Notes under the pieces: generated by a model
Told to the model about the DNA's origin: nothing
What the model saw: the letters and a program-made list of their open reading frames with translations, nothing else
Database searches by the model: none
Made by a program: the position numbers and the translations under genes
Shown: positions 9,419-18,889 of the stretch, one piece after another
Layout of the letters: each line of letters begins with the position of its first letter
Numbering within the stretch: position 1 is the stretch's first letter
Source: Pseudomonas abietaniphila
Lineage (GTDB): Bacteria > Pseudomonadota > Gammaproteobacteria > Pseudomonadales > Pseudomonadaceae
Reading direction: 5' to 3'
NCBI RefSeq assembly: GCF_039697315.1
Contig: NZ_CP155619.1
Span: 3,534,001-3,598,000 of the forward strand
DNA length: 64,000 nt

Positions 9419-11902
9419 TTAATCCAGCGCCTTCCAGATCTCGTTGGCGTACTCACGAATGGTCCGGTCCGAGGAGAACCATCCCATGCGCGACGTGTTG
9501 AGCACCGCCGAGCGCCACCATTCCTTCGTGTCGTGCCAGCGCGCTTCCACTCTCGCTTGCGCCGCCCAGTAGGACTCGAAGTCCGCACAGACGAAGAAGC
9601 GATCGTAGTTGATCAATTGCTCGATCAAACCGACGTACCGATACGGATCATCCGGCGAGAACACACCGCCACGAATCGCCTGCAACACGTCATTAAGGCG
9701 CGCGGACGACGCGATGTCGTTGTGGGCATTGAATTCGCCAGCATGTTTGCGCGCTTCGACTTCCTGCGCGGTCATGCCGAAGATGAACATATGCTCCAGC
9801 CCGACCTGCTCACTCATCTCCACGTTGGCGCCGTCCAGCGTGCCGATGGTCAACGCGCCGTTAAGGCCGAACTTCATGTTACTGGTGCCCGAGGCCTCCA
9901 GACCCGCCGTGGAAATCTGCTCCGACAGGTCGGCCGCCGGGATGATGCTTTCCGCCAGACTCACGTTGTAGTTGGGGATGAACACCACTTTCAGCCGACC
10001 GCGCAGGGTCGGGTCGTTGTTGACCGTCCGCGCGATGTCGTTGGCCAGTTTGATGATCAGCTTGGCCGAGTGATAACTGGCCGCCGCCTTGCCCGCGAAG
10101 ATCTTCACGCGTGGCACCCAGTTGGTGCTCGGGTCGGCGCGCATGGCCTGATAAAGCGCCACTGTATGGAACAGGTTGAGCAACTGGCGTTTGTACTCGT
10201 GAATCCGTTTGACCTGCACGTCGAACATCGCTTCAGGGTTGAGGGTGATCCCCATGCGGTCCTGAACGATCGCCGCCAAAGCGCGTTTGCTGTGCAACCG
10301 CTGCGCCGCAAACTCTTTCTGGAAGGAAGGCTTGTCCGCCAACGGCTCCAGTTTCAGCAACGCGGTTTCGTGATTGTCGAGCACCTGCTCGCCCAGTTCC
10401 TTGACCAGCATCGCTGTCAGCTGCGGGTTGGACTGGAACAGCCAGCGGCGGAAGGTGATGCCGTTGGTTTTGTTGTTGATGCGGTCGGGATAAAGCTTGT
10501 GCAGATGCGCAAACACGGTCTTGCGCATCAACTGAGTGTGCAGCGCCGATACGCCGTTGATGCTGTGCGAGCCGATGAACGCCAGGTTACCCATGCGCAC
10601 GCGGCGGCCGTTGTCTTCTTCGATCAGCGAAACGGCGCGCAGCAGGCCGAACAGATCAGGGTCGTCCTTGTGTTCCAGGCGGACATCGTCGATGTGCTGG
10701 GCGTTGATCATGTAGATGATCTGCATGTGGCGCGGCAGCATCCGCTCCATCAGACCGACCGACCAGGTTTCCAGCGCTTCGGGCAGCAGGGTGTGGTTGG
10801 TGTAGGCGAGGGTGCCGACGGTGATGCGCCAGGCTTCGTCCCACTCCACGTCGTACAGGTCGATGAGGATGCGCATCAGCTCCGCCACGGCAATTGACGG
10901 GTGCGTGTCGTTCATCTGGATGGCGGCGTGTTCCGGCAGGCTGTTGATGGTGTAGCCCATGTTCTTGTGGCGGCGCAGCAGGTCTTGCAGCGAGGCCGAC
11001 ACAAAGAAGTATTCCTGACGCAGGCGCAGTTCCTGGCCGGCTTCGGTGCTGTCGTTCGGGTAGAGAACCCGCGAGATACTTTCGGCGCGCACGACCTCGG
11101 CGACCGCCCCGACGTGGTCACCGGCGTTGAAGCGTTCAAGGTGCAGGTCTTCCACGGCACGGGCACGCCACAGACGAAGCGTGTTCACGGCTTTGCCACG
11201 CCAGCCCACGACCGGCGTGTCATAGGCGATCGCCCGAACGGTTTCGCCTGCGTGCCACACCTGACGGGTTTCGCCCGAGGCGTCCAGCACGGGGGTTCCG
11301 GTGACATCGAGCACGGGCTGAACACTGCCGCCGAAGCCGATCTGGTAGATCACTTCCGGGCGTTCGAACTCCCACGGGTTGCCGAAATCCAGCCAGTTCT
11401 CAGTCTGTTCCTGCTGCCAGCCGTCGACGATCGCCTGACGGAACAGGCCGTGCTCATAACGAATGCCATAGCCATGACCGGCGATGCCCAAGGTCGACAT
11501 GCTCTCCATGAAGCAGGCCGCCAGACGGCCCAGACCGCCGTTGCCCAGCGCCGCATCGGGTTCCAGCGTGCGTATGTTGTCCAGGTCGACATTCAGGCCC
11601 TTCAGGGCTTCGCGGGCAATGTCCATGATGCCGAGGTTGCTCAGGCTATCGAACATCAGGCGCCCGATCAGGAACTCGAGCGAGAGGTAGTAAACGCGCT
11701 TCCTTTCTTGCTTATAGACGTAGCGCGTGTGATTCATCCAGCGCTCGGCCATTTTGTCGCGGGTCGCTAAAGCGATGGCCATGAACCAGTCATGGTCGAA
11801 CGCATGGGCGGCGTCCTTGCCGACGGCATACTCGAGTTTGTTCAGCACAGCTTCACGAAAGGCTGCCACTTCAGCGTCACGAACGTTGGGTTCCGGAGAC
11901 AT
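9419..11902 (-). CDS. glgP: Glycogen/alpha-glucan phosphorylase
   Basis: 827 residues; releases glucose 1-phosphate from alpha-1,4-glucans with pyridoxal phosphate as cofactor. The start MSPEPNVRDAEV at 11902 has a GAGG site; 34 in-frame codons upstream are not family-like. Landmarks: RVYYLSLEFLIGR near residue 67, the GNGGLGRLAACFMES loop, IQMNDTHPSIAVAELMR, the VQVKRIHEYKRQLLN segment and the cofactor-lysine motif EASGTSNMKFGLNG. The C-terminus WFSSDRTIREYANEIW is typical and complete. No other glycogen gene is adjacent, so it stands as a single-gene unit here. Confidence 0.96.
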   Translation of the reverse strand: MSPEPNVRDAEVAAFREAVLNKLEYAVGKDAAHAFDHDWFMAIALATRDKMAERWMNHTRYVYKQERKRVYYLSLEFLIGRLMFDSLSNLGIMDIAREALKGLNVDLDNIRTLEPDAALGNGGLGRLAACFMESMSTLGIAGHGYGIRYEHGLFRQAIVDGWQQEQTENWLDFGNPWEFERPEVIYQIGFGGSVQPVLDVTGTPVLDASGETRQVWHAGETVRAIAYDTPVVGWRGKAVNTLRLWRARAVEDLHLERFNAGDHVGAVAEVVRAESISRVLYPNDSTEAGQELRLRQEYFFVSASLQDLLRRHKNMGYTINSLPEHAAIQMNDTHPSIAVAELMRILIDLYDVEWDEAWRITVGTLAYTNHTLLPEALETWSVGLMERMLPRHMQIIYMINAQHIDDVRLEHKDDPDLFGLLRAVSLIEEDNGRRVRMGNLAFIGSHSINGVSALHTQLMRKTVFAHLHKLYPDRINNKTNGITFRRWLFQSNPQLTAMLVKELGEQVLDNHETALLKLEPLADKPSFQKEFAAQRLHSKRALAAIVQDRMGITLNPEAMFDVQVKRIHEYKRQLLNLFHTVALYQAMRADPSTNWVPRVKIFAGKAAASYHSAKLIIKLANDIARTVNNDPTLRGRLKVVFIPNYNVSLAESIIPAADLSEQISTAGLEASGTSNMKFGLNGALTIGTLDGANVEMSEQVGLEHMFIFGMTAQEVEARKHAGEFNAHNDIASSARLNDVLQAIRGGVFSPDDPYRYVGLIEQLINYDRFFVCADFESYWAAQARVEARWHDTKEWWRSAVLNTSRMGWFSSDRTIREYANEIWKALD

Positions 11903-12171
11903 CGGGTACGACCTCAAGTTGGTTGGACGATTAAATGGGGTTGATTGACTGTAGGGCGTGTCATGGGTTATTTCCTGCCGATTGGATGAAATATACCGTT
12001 GCACGACCCACGGTTCGACTCAGACATCCCGCTCTGGTTCGCGACCATTTTTATCCCGTGAATCGCTTGCATTGATCGTTCCAGTTCCTTGCAAGGCAAA
12101 GGTGGCATTTGCAGGCGCGTGAGCCTGCGGTACAGGCGACGCATTCTTTCAGGTACAGCACTTCAAGATTC

Positions 12172-12195
12172 ATCGCGGGCAAGCGCGCTCTACAG
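12172..12195. repeat. Solitary REP arm (decayed doublet)
   Basis: ATCGCGGGCAAGCGCGCTCT followed by ACAG is the right arm of the doublet family seen at 29768, 31406, 32186, 35114 and 39895, but the matching left arm is missing. A separate small hairpin (GCAGGC / GCCTGC at 12111-12128) lies just upstream. The gap 11903-12345 between glgP and pip otherwise holds only the 5' regions of these two divergent genes; I could not identify promoter boxes. Confidence 0.7.
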
Positions 12196-12345
12196 AGATT
12201 TATCCTCGGGATTCTTCAGGGGAACCGGCAAAATCAGAGGTGACAGCCGTGCAGAAACAGGCAAGCATGATCATTCCTCGATTCGGGTTTATGATGCCCA
12301 ACGGCAGATAAATAGAAGCCCCTGAATTGGACTTATGGAGCACCT

Positions 12346-13317
12346 ATGCAGACTTTGTACCCGCAGATCAAACCTTATGCCCGGCACGATCTGGCAGTGG
12401 AAGAGCCTCATGTGCTGTATGTCGATGAAAGCGGCTCGCCGGAAGGCTTGCCGGTGGTGTTCATCCACGGTGGGCCGGGTGCGGGATGCGACGCGCAGAG
12501 CCGTCGTTACTTCGATCCGAACCTGTACCGCATCATCACCTTCGACCAGCGCGGCTGTGGCCGTTCTACACCCCACGCCAACCTCGAAAACAACACCACC
12601 TGGCATCTGGTCGAAGACCTTGAGCGCATTCGCAAACACCTGGGCATCGACAAGTGGGTGTTGTTCGGCGGCTCCTGGGGTTCGACGCTGTCGCTAGCCT
12701 ACGCTCAAACTCACCCGGACCGTGTGCATGCACTGATTTTGCGCGGCATCTTTTTGTGCCGTCCGCAGGAGATCAAGTGGTTCTATCAGGAAGGCGCGAG
12801 CCGTCTGTTCCCGGATTACTGGCAGGATTACCTGGCGCCCATTCCGCTGGATGAGCGTGGCGACCTGCTCACCGCTTTCCATAAGCGCCTGGTCGGCAGC
12901 GATCAGATCGCCCAGATGCACGCCGCCAAAGCCTGGTCCACGTGGGAAGGCCGCACCGCGACGTTGCGTCCGAACCCGCTGGTCGTCGACCGCTTCTCCG
13001 AACCGCAGCGCGCCTTGTCCATCGCCCGGATCGAATGCCACTACTTCACCAACAATGCCTTCCTTGAAGAGAACCAGCTGATCCGCGACATGCCCAAGAT
13101 CGCGCATCTGCCGGGCATCATCGTGCATGGCCGTTACGACGTGATCTGCCCGCTGGACAACGCCTGGGAGCTGCATCAGGCCTGGCCGAACAGCGAACTG
13201 CAGGTGATTCGCGATGCGGGTCACGCCGCTTCAGAACCGGGCATCACCGATGCGCTGGTGCGCGCAGCGTCACAAGTGGCTCGGCGTTTGCTGGATTTAC
13301 CGCCGGAAGAGGCTTGA
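12346..13317 (+). CDS. pip: Proline iminopeptidase
   Basis: 323-residue alpha/beta hydrolase (peptidase family S33) that removes N-terminal proline from peptides. The oxyanion motif HGGPG is at 41-45, the nucleophile elbow GGSWGS at 108-113 with Ser110, the acid Asp265 in GRYDVICP, and the base His293 in AGHAASEP. The length is that of bacterial Pip. The ATG has a GGAG site. The next gene downstream, dtd, is separated by a REP doublet; both act in peptide/amino-acid quality control, but I see no firm operon evidence. Confidence 0.96.
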   Translation: MQTLYPQIKPYARHDLAVEEPHVLYVDESGSPEGLPVVFIHGGPGAGCDAQSRRYFDPNLYRIITFDQRGCGRSTPHANLENNTTWHLVEDLERIRKHLGIDKWVLFGGSWGSTLSLAYAQTHPDRVHALILRGIFLCRPQEIKWFYQEGASRLFPDYWQDYLAPIPLDERGDLLTAFHKRLVGSDQIAQMHAAKAWSTWEGRTATLRPNPLVVDRFSEPQRALSIARIECHYFTNNAFLEENQLIRDMPKIAHLPGIIVHGRYDVICPLDNAWELHQAWPNSELQVIRDAGHAASEPGITDALVRAASQVARRLLDLPPEEA

Positions 13318-13337
13318 TGGTCTGAATCGGATTAAAA

Positions 13338-13428
13338 CTGTGGGAGCGAATTCATTCGCGATTGGCGGTGCATCCGACGCTTCTGCATCGGATGTACCAC
13401 CGTTTCGCGAATGAATTCGCTCCCACAG
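13338..13428. repeat. REP doublet between pip and dtd
   Basis: Perfect 24-base arms at 13338-13361 and 13405-13428 (core GGGAGCGAATTCATTCGCGA) around a 43-base loop that itself has ACATCCGATGC-like symmetry. The same 24-base arms recur exactly at 20992-21083. It could fold in the pip-dtd mRNA. Confidence 0.93.
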
Positions 13429-13466
13429 GGTCGGGGTGAATTCGAGAGCATTGCAGGAAGGCATAA

Positions 13467-13904
13467 ATGAAAGGTTTGCTTCAACGCGTGCGCGGTGCAC
13501 GCGTCGATGTCGAGGGCGCGACAGTGGGCGCCATTGATCAGGGTCTGCTGGTGCTGGTCGGCATTGAACCTCAAGACACCCGCGCCAGCGCCGACAAATT
13601 GCTGCACAAGCTGCTTAACTATCGTGTGTTCAGCGACGCCGACGGCAAGATGAATCTTTCATTGACTGATGTCGGCGGCGGTTTGCTGCTGGTTTCCCAG
13701 TTCACGCTGGCAGCGGATACGCGCAGCGGCATGCGCCCCAGTTTCTCGAAGGCAGCGCCGCCAGCGTTAGGCGCCGAATTGTTTGACTATTTACTGGAAA
13801 AGGCTAAAACCTCGCACAGGACAGTCGCTTCGGGCCAATTTGGTGCGGATATGCAGGTTCATTTGATCAATGATGGCCCTGTGACATTTTTACTTGAGAC
13901 GTAA
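13467..13904 (+). CDS. dtd: D-aminoacyl-tRNA deacylase
   Basis: 145 residues, full length. Hydrolyses D-aminoacyl-tRNA (and Gly-tRNA-Ala) to protect translation. The two active-site signatures of the family are present: VSQFTLAAD near residue 77 (SQxTL) and the C-terminal NDGPVTF containing the Gly-cisPro element that excludes L-amino acids. An AGGAAGG site precedes the ATG. It lies downstream of pip. Confidence 0.96.
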   Translation: MKGLLQRVRGARVDVEGATVGAIDQGLLVLVGIEPQDTRASADKLLHKLLNYRVFSDADGKMNLSLTDVGGGLLLVSQFTLAADTRSGMRPSFSKAAPPALGAELFDYLLEKAKTSHRTVASGQFGADMQVHLINDGPVTFLLET

Positions 13905-13983
13905 ACCGCCGTTTTTGCCTGTCGTACCCGAATTTATTAGGCAAAAAGCCATAAATACTTTGTTTCCCCTGATGCGTTGTAAC

Positions 13984-14031
13984 GCGCGCTACTAGATAAT
14001 CGCGCGCTACAAAGACGGGCTATTGCCCGTC
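13984..14031 (+). other. Structured leader region upstream of opgG
   Basis: The gap between dtd and opgG has a direct repeat GCGCGCTAC (near 13984 and 14002) followed by a clean hairpin GACGGGC-TATT-GCCCGTC at 14014-14031, not followed by a T-run. It lies about 140 bases before the opgG start, so it may belong to a long 5' untranslated region. Its function is unknown; promoter boxes were not identifiable. Confidence 0.4.
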
Positions 14032-14168
14032 CAATCGGTATAAACGCAGACTGGTCCGAAATCGTTTGGGGAATCATTGGCCCCTTTCGGAGTCGGAACA
14101 ATGCTCGCCAACCCGGCATTTGATAGCTGGCCGTTGGTTTCTTCATCTGTTTTCGGCGAGGGTTGCTC

Positions 14169-16148
14169 GTGATTGTTAGTCCATGTAATGCACCAAAGAC
14201 CCCTGGCAAGCGCCTGCGTAGCGCCTTGTTGGCCGGGTCGGCTTTGTTTTGTCTGTTCGGCGCCGGTCAGCTGTGGGCGTTCGATCTCGACGACGTGGCG
14301 ACAAAGGCCAAAGAACTGGCCGGACAGAAATTCGTAGCGCCAAAGAGCAACCTTCCAGCGGAATTCCGCGACATGAAGTTTGCGGATTACCAGAAGATTC
14401 GCTTCCTGCAGGACAAAGCTGAATGGGCCAATGACAAAACCCCGTTCAAGATCTCGTTCTACCACCAGGGCATGCACTTCGACACCCCGGTCAAGATCAA
14501 CGAAGTGACGGCGACCGCCGTCAACGAGATCAAGTACGACCCGAGCCGTTTTGATTTTGCTGACGTGAAGTTCGATCCGAAGTCGACCGAGAACCTGGGT
14601 TATGCCGGTTTCCGCGTCATGTACCCGATCAACAAGGACGACAAGCAGGACGAAATCATGACCATGCTGGGCGCGAGCTACTTCCGCGTCATCGGCAAGG
14701 GTCAGGTTTACGGCCTGTCGGCACGCGGCATGGCCATCGACACCGCGATGCCGTCCGGCGAAGAATTCCCGCGTTTCACCGAGTTCTGGATCGAGAAGCC
14801 GAACCCGGATGACAACCATCTGGTGATCTTCGCGCTGCTGGATTCCCCGCGCGCCACCGGTGCTTACAAATTGACCCTGCGTCCGGGCACCAACACCCTG
14901 GTCGACGTTCAATCGCGCATGTACCTGCGTGAAAAGGTCGGCAAACTGGGCGTTGCGCCGCTGACCAGCATGTACCTGTTCGGTGCCAACCAGCCTTCGA
15001 AAGTCCTCAACTACCGTCGCGAGCTGCACGATTCCAGCGGTCTGTCGATTCAGGCGGCCAACGGCGAGTGGATCTGGCGCCCTCTGAACAACCCGAAACA
15101 CCTGGCGGTCAGCAGCTTCTCGGTTGAAAACCCGCGCGGCTTCGGTCTGCTGCAACGTGGCCGTAACTTCAGCCACTACGAAGACCTCGATGACCGCTAC
15201 GACAAGCGCCCAAGCGCCTGGATCGAACCTAAGGGCAACTGGGGCAAAGGCACCGTTGACCTGGTAGAAATCCCGACAGCCGATGAAACCAACGACAACA
15301 TCGTTGCATTCTGGAAGCCGGAAACCCAGCCAGAGCCAGGCCAGCCGATCGACTTCAACTATCGCCTGCACTGGACCATGGACGAAGACTCCATTCACTC
15401 GCCTGATCTGGGCTGGGTCAAGCAGACCCTGCGTTCGACCGGTGACGTGAAACAGTCCAACCTGATCCGACAGCCAGACGGCAGCGTTGCCTACCTGGTC
15501 GATTTCGTCGGCCCGACCCTGGCCAAACTGGGTGAAGACCCGGCGATCCGTAGCCAGGTCACCACCGACGACAACACCGAGCTGGTCGAGAACAACCTGC
15601 GCTACAACCCGGTGACCAAAGGCTGGCGCCTGACGCTGCGCCTGAAGGTCAAGGACACCAACAAGTCCGTCGAAATGCGCGCTTATCTGCTGCGTGAGAC
15701 CCCGGTTGAGCCAGGCAAGGAACCTGCAATCATCACGGCGGATAAATCAGACAAGAAGCCTGATAAAAAAGCAGACGCCAAGGCAGCTGCCGTCGCGGCG
15801 GCGCCGAAGGATGACAAAGCCGAAATCGTTAAAACCGACGCTGTGAAAGCCGGTGATGCGAAAGACGCCAAAGTGGCTAAAGCCGACGCGAAAGCCGATG
15901 GCAAAGACGCCGCCAAAGGCGACAAGGCCGATGCTGCGAAAGCCGCTGAAGCCGCCAAGGTTGCAGAAGCCAAGTCCGACGAAGCTTCGCGTCCTGAAGC
16001 CGCTCTGGGCGACGCAGCCAAAGCCAACAAAGGCATCAAAGACACCCCGCAGCCAGCTGTAGAGGCCGCATCCACCCAACAGGGCCCGGCCATGAATCAA
16101 CAAGTTCTGACCGAGACCTGGAGCTACCAGTTGCCAGCCGATGAGTAA
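14169..16148 (+). CDS. opgG: Periplasmic glucan biosynthesis protein OpgG (MdoG) with long charged tail
   Basis: 659 residues from the GTG at 14169. The site GAGGG (14158-14162) sits 6 bases before it, while the TTG at 14163 has no spacing and is ruled out. A basic signal region and hydrophobic stretch ([19 protein letters not shown]) lead to [14 protein letters not shown], the start of mature OpgG. The beta-sandwich domain runs to about residue 517 ([23 protein letters not shown]), as in E. coli MdoG. Residues 519-659 are an added tail rich in Lys, Ala and Asp, ending [12 protein letters not shown]. OpgG is needed for osmoregulated periplasmic glucan synthesis, probably for branching. It overlaps opgH by 8 bases. 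Confidence 0.95.
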   Translation: MIVSPCNAPKTPGKRLRSALLAGSALFCLFGAGQLWAFDLDDVATKAKELAGQKFVAPKSNLPAEFRDMKFADYQKIRFLQDKAEWANDKTPFKISFYHQGMHFDTPVKINEVTATAVNEIKYDPSRFDFADVKFDPKSTENLGYAGFRVMYPINKDDKQDEIMTMLGASYFRVIGKGQVYGLSARGMAIDTAMPSGEEFPRFTEFWIEKPNPDDNHLVIFALLDSPRATGAYKLTLRPGTNTLVDVQSRMYLREKVGKLGVAPLTSMYLFGANQPSKVLNYRRELHDSSGLSIQAANGEWIWRPLNNPKHLAVSSFSVENPRGFGLLQRGRNFSHYEDLDDRYDKRPSAWIEPKGNWGKGTVDLVEIPTADETNDNIVAFWKPETQPEPGQPIDFNYRLHWTMDEDSIHSPDLGWVKQTLRSTGDVKQSNLIRQPDGSVAYLVDFVGPTLAKLGEDPAIRSQVTTDDNTELVENNLRYNPVTKGWRLTLRLKVKDTNKSVEMRAYLLRETPVEPGKEPAIITADKSDKKPDKKADAKAAAVAAAPKDDKAEIVKTDAVKAGDAKDAKVAKADAKADGKDAAKGDKADAAKAAEAAKVAEAKSDEASRPEAALGDAAKANKGIKDTPQPAVEAASTQQGPAMNQQVLTETWSYQLPADE

Positions 16149-18729
16149 TTCACACGCCGTGCCAGAGTCTCTCAGCGAGTACCTGGCGCACCTGCCGATG
16201 ACCGATGAGCAGCGGGCCGAACTGGCCAGCTGCACCTCGTTCGCTGAGCTGCATGAACGCCTTTCGGCGCAGACCGTCACTGACCCTGCCGAGGCCGCTC
16301 AGGCTTCGGTCGGGCGTCGTTTGACGCTGACCACCGCTGACGAACTGCAAGAAGCAGAAATGCTGAGCGTGGACGCCATTGGTCGGGTTCGCCTGAAGGC
16401 AACGCCGCCGATTCGCCGTACCAAGGTCGTTCCCGAGCCGTGGCGCACCAATATTCTGGTGCGTGGCTGGCGTCGGCTGACGGGCCGAAAGAACCCGCCG
16501 AAACAGGCCCACGACGATTTGCCGCGCGACTTGCCCAAGTCTCGCTGGCGTACGGTGGGTTCGATTCGTCGTTATATCCTGCTGATCCTCATGCTGGGCC
16601 AGACCATCGTGGCTGGCTTCTACATGAAAGGCATCCTGCCTTACCAAGGCTGGTCGCTGGTTTCTTTTGATGAAATCAGTCACCAGACCCTCTGGCAGAC
16701 CGCCGTTCAAGTGATGCCGTACGCACTGCAGACCAGCATTTTGCTGTTGTTCGGGATTCTGTTCTGCTGGGTATCGGCCGGTTTCTGGACCGCGCTGATG
16801 GGCTTCCTCGAGTTGCTCACCGGTCGCGACAAATACCGCATCTCCGGCGCAAGCGCTGGCAATGAGCCGATTGAAGCCGGTGCGCGTACCGCCCTGGTGA
16901 TGCCGATCTGTAACGAAGACGTGCCGCGTGTGTTCGCCGGTCTGCGTGCAACGTTCGAATCGGTTGCCGCCACGGGCGATCTGGATCGCTTCGACTTCTT
17001 TGTGCTGAGCGACACCAACGAAACCGACATCGCCGTTGCCGAGCAACAGGCGTGGCTGGACGTTTGCCGCGAAACCGGCGGCTTCGGCAAGATCTTCTAT
17101 CGCCGTCGTCGCCGTCGCGTGAAACGCAAAAGCGGCAACCTCGACGACTTCTGCCGTCGCTGGGGCGGTGATTACCGTTACATGGTCGTCCTTGACGCCG
17201 ACTCTGTGATGAGCGGTGAGTGCCTGACCAGTCTGGTGCGCTTGATGGAAGCCACACCGGACGCCGGTATCATCCAGACCGCGCCACGCGCCTCGGGCAT
17301 GGACACGCTGTACGCACGCATGCAGCAGTTTGCAACCCGCGTGTACGGCCCATTGTTTACGGCCGGTCTGCACTTCTGGCAACTGGGTGAATCCCACTAC
17401 TGGGGTCACAACGCGATCATCCGTATGAAGCCGTTTATCGAGCACTGCGCCTTGGCGCCGTTGCCGGGTAAAGGTGCGTTCGCAGGGGCGATCCTGTCTC
17501 ACGACTTCGTTGAAGCCGCGCTGATGCGCCGTGCTGGCTGGGGCGTCTGGATTGCCTACGACTTGCCGGGCAGTTACGAAGAGCTGCCACCAAACCTGCT
17601 GGATGAACTCAAGCGTGACCGTCGCTGGTGCCACGGTAACCTGATGAACTTCCGCCTGTTCCTGGTAAAAGGTATGCACCCGGTTCACCGCGCCGTGTTC
17701 CTGACGGGCGTGATGTCTTACCTGTCGGCGCCGTTGTGGTTCTTCTTCCTGGTGTTGTCCACGGCGCTGCTGGCGGTGAACACGCTCATGGAGCCGACCT
17801 ACTTCATGGAGCCACGCCAGCTCTATCCGCTGTGGCCACAATGGCACCCGGAAAAAGCCGTCGCACTGTTCTCGACCACCATCGTGCTGCTGTTCCTGCC
17901 GAAGCTGCTGAGTATCGTGCTGATCTGGGCCAAGGGCGCCGTCGGTTACGGTGGCCGTATCAAGGTGACGCTGTCGATGCTGCTGGAGATGCTGTTCTCC
18001 ATGCTGCTGGCGCCGGTTCGCATGATTTTCCACACCCGTTTCGTACTGGCCGCTTTCCTGGGCTGGGCCGCGACCTGGAACTCGCCGCAACGTGACGACG
18101 ACTCGACGCCATGGAGCGAAGCGGTCAAGCGTCACGGTCCGCAGACATTGCTGGGTTTTGCCTGGGCGTTGCTGGTGGCCTGGTTGAACCCGAGCTTCCT
18201 GTGGTGGCTGGTGCCTATCGTGGGTTCCTTGATGCTGTCGATCCCGGTTTCGGTGATTTCCAGCCGGACCAATCTGGGCCTGAAGGCGCGTGACGAAAGT
18301 CTGTTCCTGATCCCTGAAGAGCACACGCCGCCTCAGGAACTGGTCTCCACCGATCAGTACACCCATGAGAATCGCTGGCATGCGCTGAACGACGGCTTCG
18401 TGCGCGCCGTGGTCGATCCACAGCAGAACGCCCTGGCGTGTGCGTTGGCGACCTCTCGCCATCGTCATGCCGAGCCGATCGAGTGGATGCGCGTCGAGCG
18501 CGTGCGCCACGCGATCAAAGGCGGTCCTGAGCACTTGAATAACAACGAGCGCCTGCAACTGCTGAGCGACCCTGTTGCACTGGCTCGCCTGCACGAGCTG
18601 GTCTGGGCCGAGGGCAACCAAGCCTGGCTGGACGCATGGAGGGCTTCAGTGAAAGCCGATCCGCATGCGCCGCTGTTGCCGTTGCAACCGGCGACTCACG
18701 TGAATGAGCACACGCTCGCCAACGCCTGA
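16141..18729 (+). CDS. opgH: Glucans biosynthesis glucosyltransferase OpgH (HrpM)
   Basis: 862-residue inner-membrane beta-glucosyltransferase (family GT2) that makes the linear backbone of osmoregulated periplasmic glucans from UDP-glucose. Two membrane segments at about 144-162 and 195-217 precede the cytoplasmic catalytic domain: [10 protein letters not shown] at 251-260, the DAD motif at 352-354, HDFVEA with Asp455, and the RDRRW acceptor motif ending at Trp496. Further hydrophobic segments follow from about 510. The ATG lies 8 bases before the opgG stop, so translation is coupled. In P. syringae the locus was named hrpM because its loss abolishes the hypersensitive response. A strong terminator follows. 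Confidence 0.97.
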   Translation: MSNSHAVPESLSEYLAHLPMTDEQRAELASCTSFAELHERLSAQTVTDPAEAAQASVGRRLTLTTADELQEAEMLSVDAIGRVRLKATPPIRRTKVVPEPWRTNILVRGWRRLTGRKNPPKQAHDDLPRDLPKSRWRTVGSIRRYILLILMLGQTIVAGFYMKGILPYQGWSLVSFDEISHQTLWQTAVQVMPYALQTSILLLFGILFCWVSAGFWTALMGFLELLTGRDKYRISGASAGNEPIEAGARTALVMPICNEDVPRVFAGLRATFESVAATGDLDRFDFFVLSDTNETDIAVAEQQAWLDVCRETGGFGKIFYRRRRRRVKRKSGNLDDFCRRWGGDYRYMVVLDADSVMSGECLTSLVRLMEATPDAGIIQTAPRASGMDTLYARMQQFATRVYGPLFTAGLHFWQLGESHYWGHNAIIRMKPFIEHCALAPLPGKGAFAGAILSHDFVEAALMRRAGWGVWIAYDLPGSYEELPPNLLDELKRDRRWCHGNLMNFRLFLVKGMHPVHRAVFLTGVMSYLSAPLWFFFLVLSTALLAVNTLMEPTYFMEPRQLYPLWPQWHPEKAVALFSTTIVLLFLPKLLSIVLIWAKGAVGYGGRIKVTLSMLLEMLFSMLLAPVRMIFHTRFVLAAFLGWAATWNSPQRDDDSTPWSEAVKRHGPQTLLGFAWALLVAWLNPSFLWWLVPIVGSLMLSIPVSVISSRTNLGLKARDESLFLIPEEHTPPQELVSTDQYTHENRWHALNDGFVRAVVDPQQNALACALATSRHRHAEPIEWMRVERVRHAIKGGPEHLNNNERLQLLSDPVALARLHELVWAEGNQAWLDAWRASVKADPHAPLLPLQPATHVNEHTLANA

Positions 18730-18748
18730 GTAACCCGCTGAACGACAA

Positions 18749-18784
18749 CGCCGCCGAAGAGTGATCTTCGGCGGCGTTTTTGTT
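18749..18784 (+). terminator. Rho-independent terminator of opgGH
   Basis: Perfect 12-bp stem CGCCGCCGAAGA / TCTTCGGCGGCG with a GTGA loop, followed by TTTTTGTTT. It sits 20 bases after the opgH stop, between the convergent opgH and chemoreceptor genes. Confidence 0.95.
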
Positions 18785-18889
18785 TCGGCGATCAGTGACA
18801 CCTGTGGGACTGTCCGCCAGGACTTGGACGTCCAAACCCGTTTGCAGAGGCAGTCCAGGGACTGAGTCTCGTCTCTCTCGGAGAGCGGC

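Noticed and set aside
9533..10897. A 454-codon open frame antisense to glgP
   Set aside because: Shadow of glgP codon bias; no start signal and no family motif.
12089..12325. A 78-codon frame between glgP and pip
   Set aside because: It covers a decayed REP arm, has no ribosome site and resembles nothing known.
16150..18621. An 823-codon open frame antisense to opgH
   Set aside because: It lies wholly opposite opgH, has no ribosome site or recognisable domain, and is rich in His/Gln/Arg as expected for the complement of a GC-rich, codon-biased gene.
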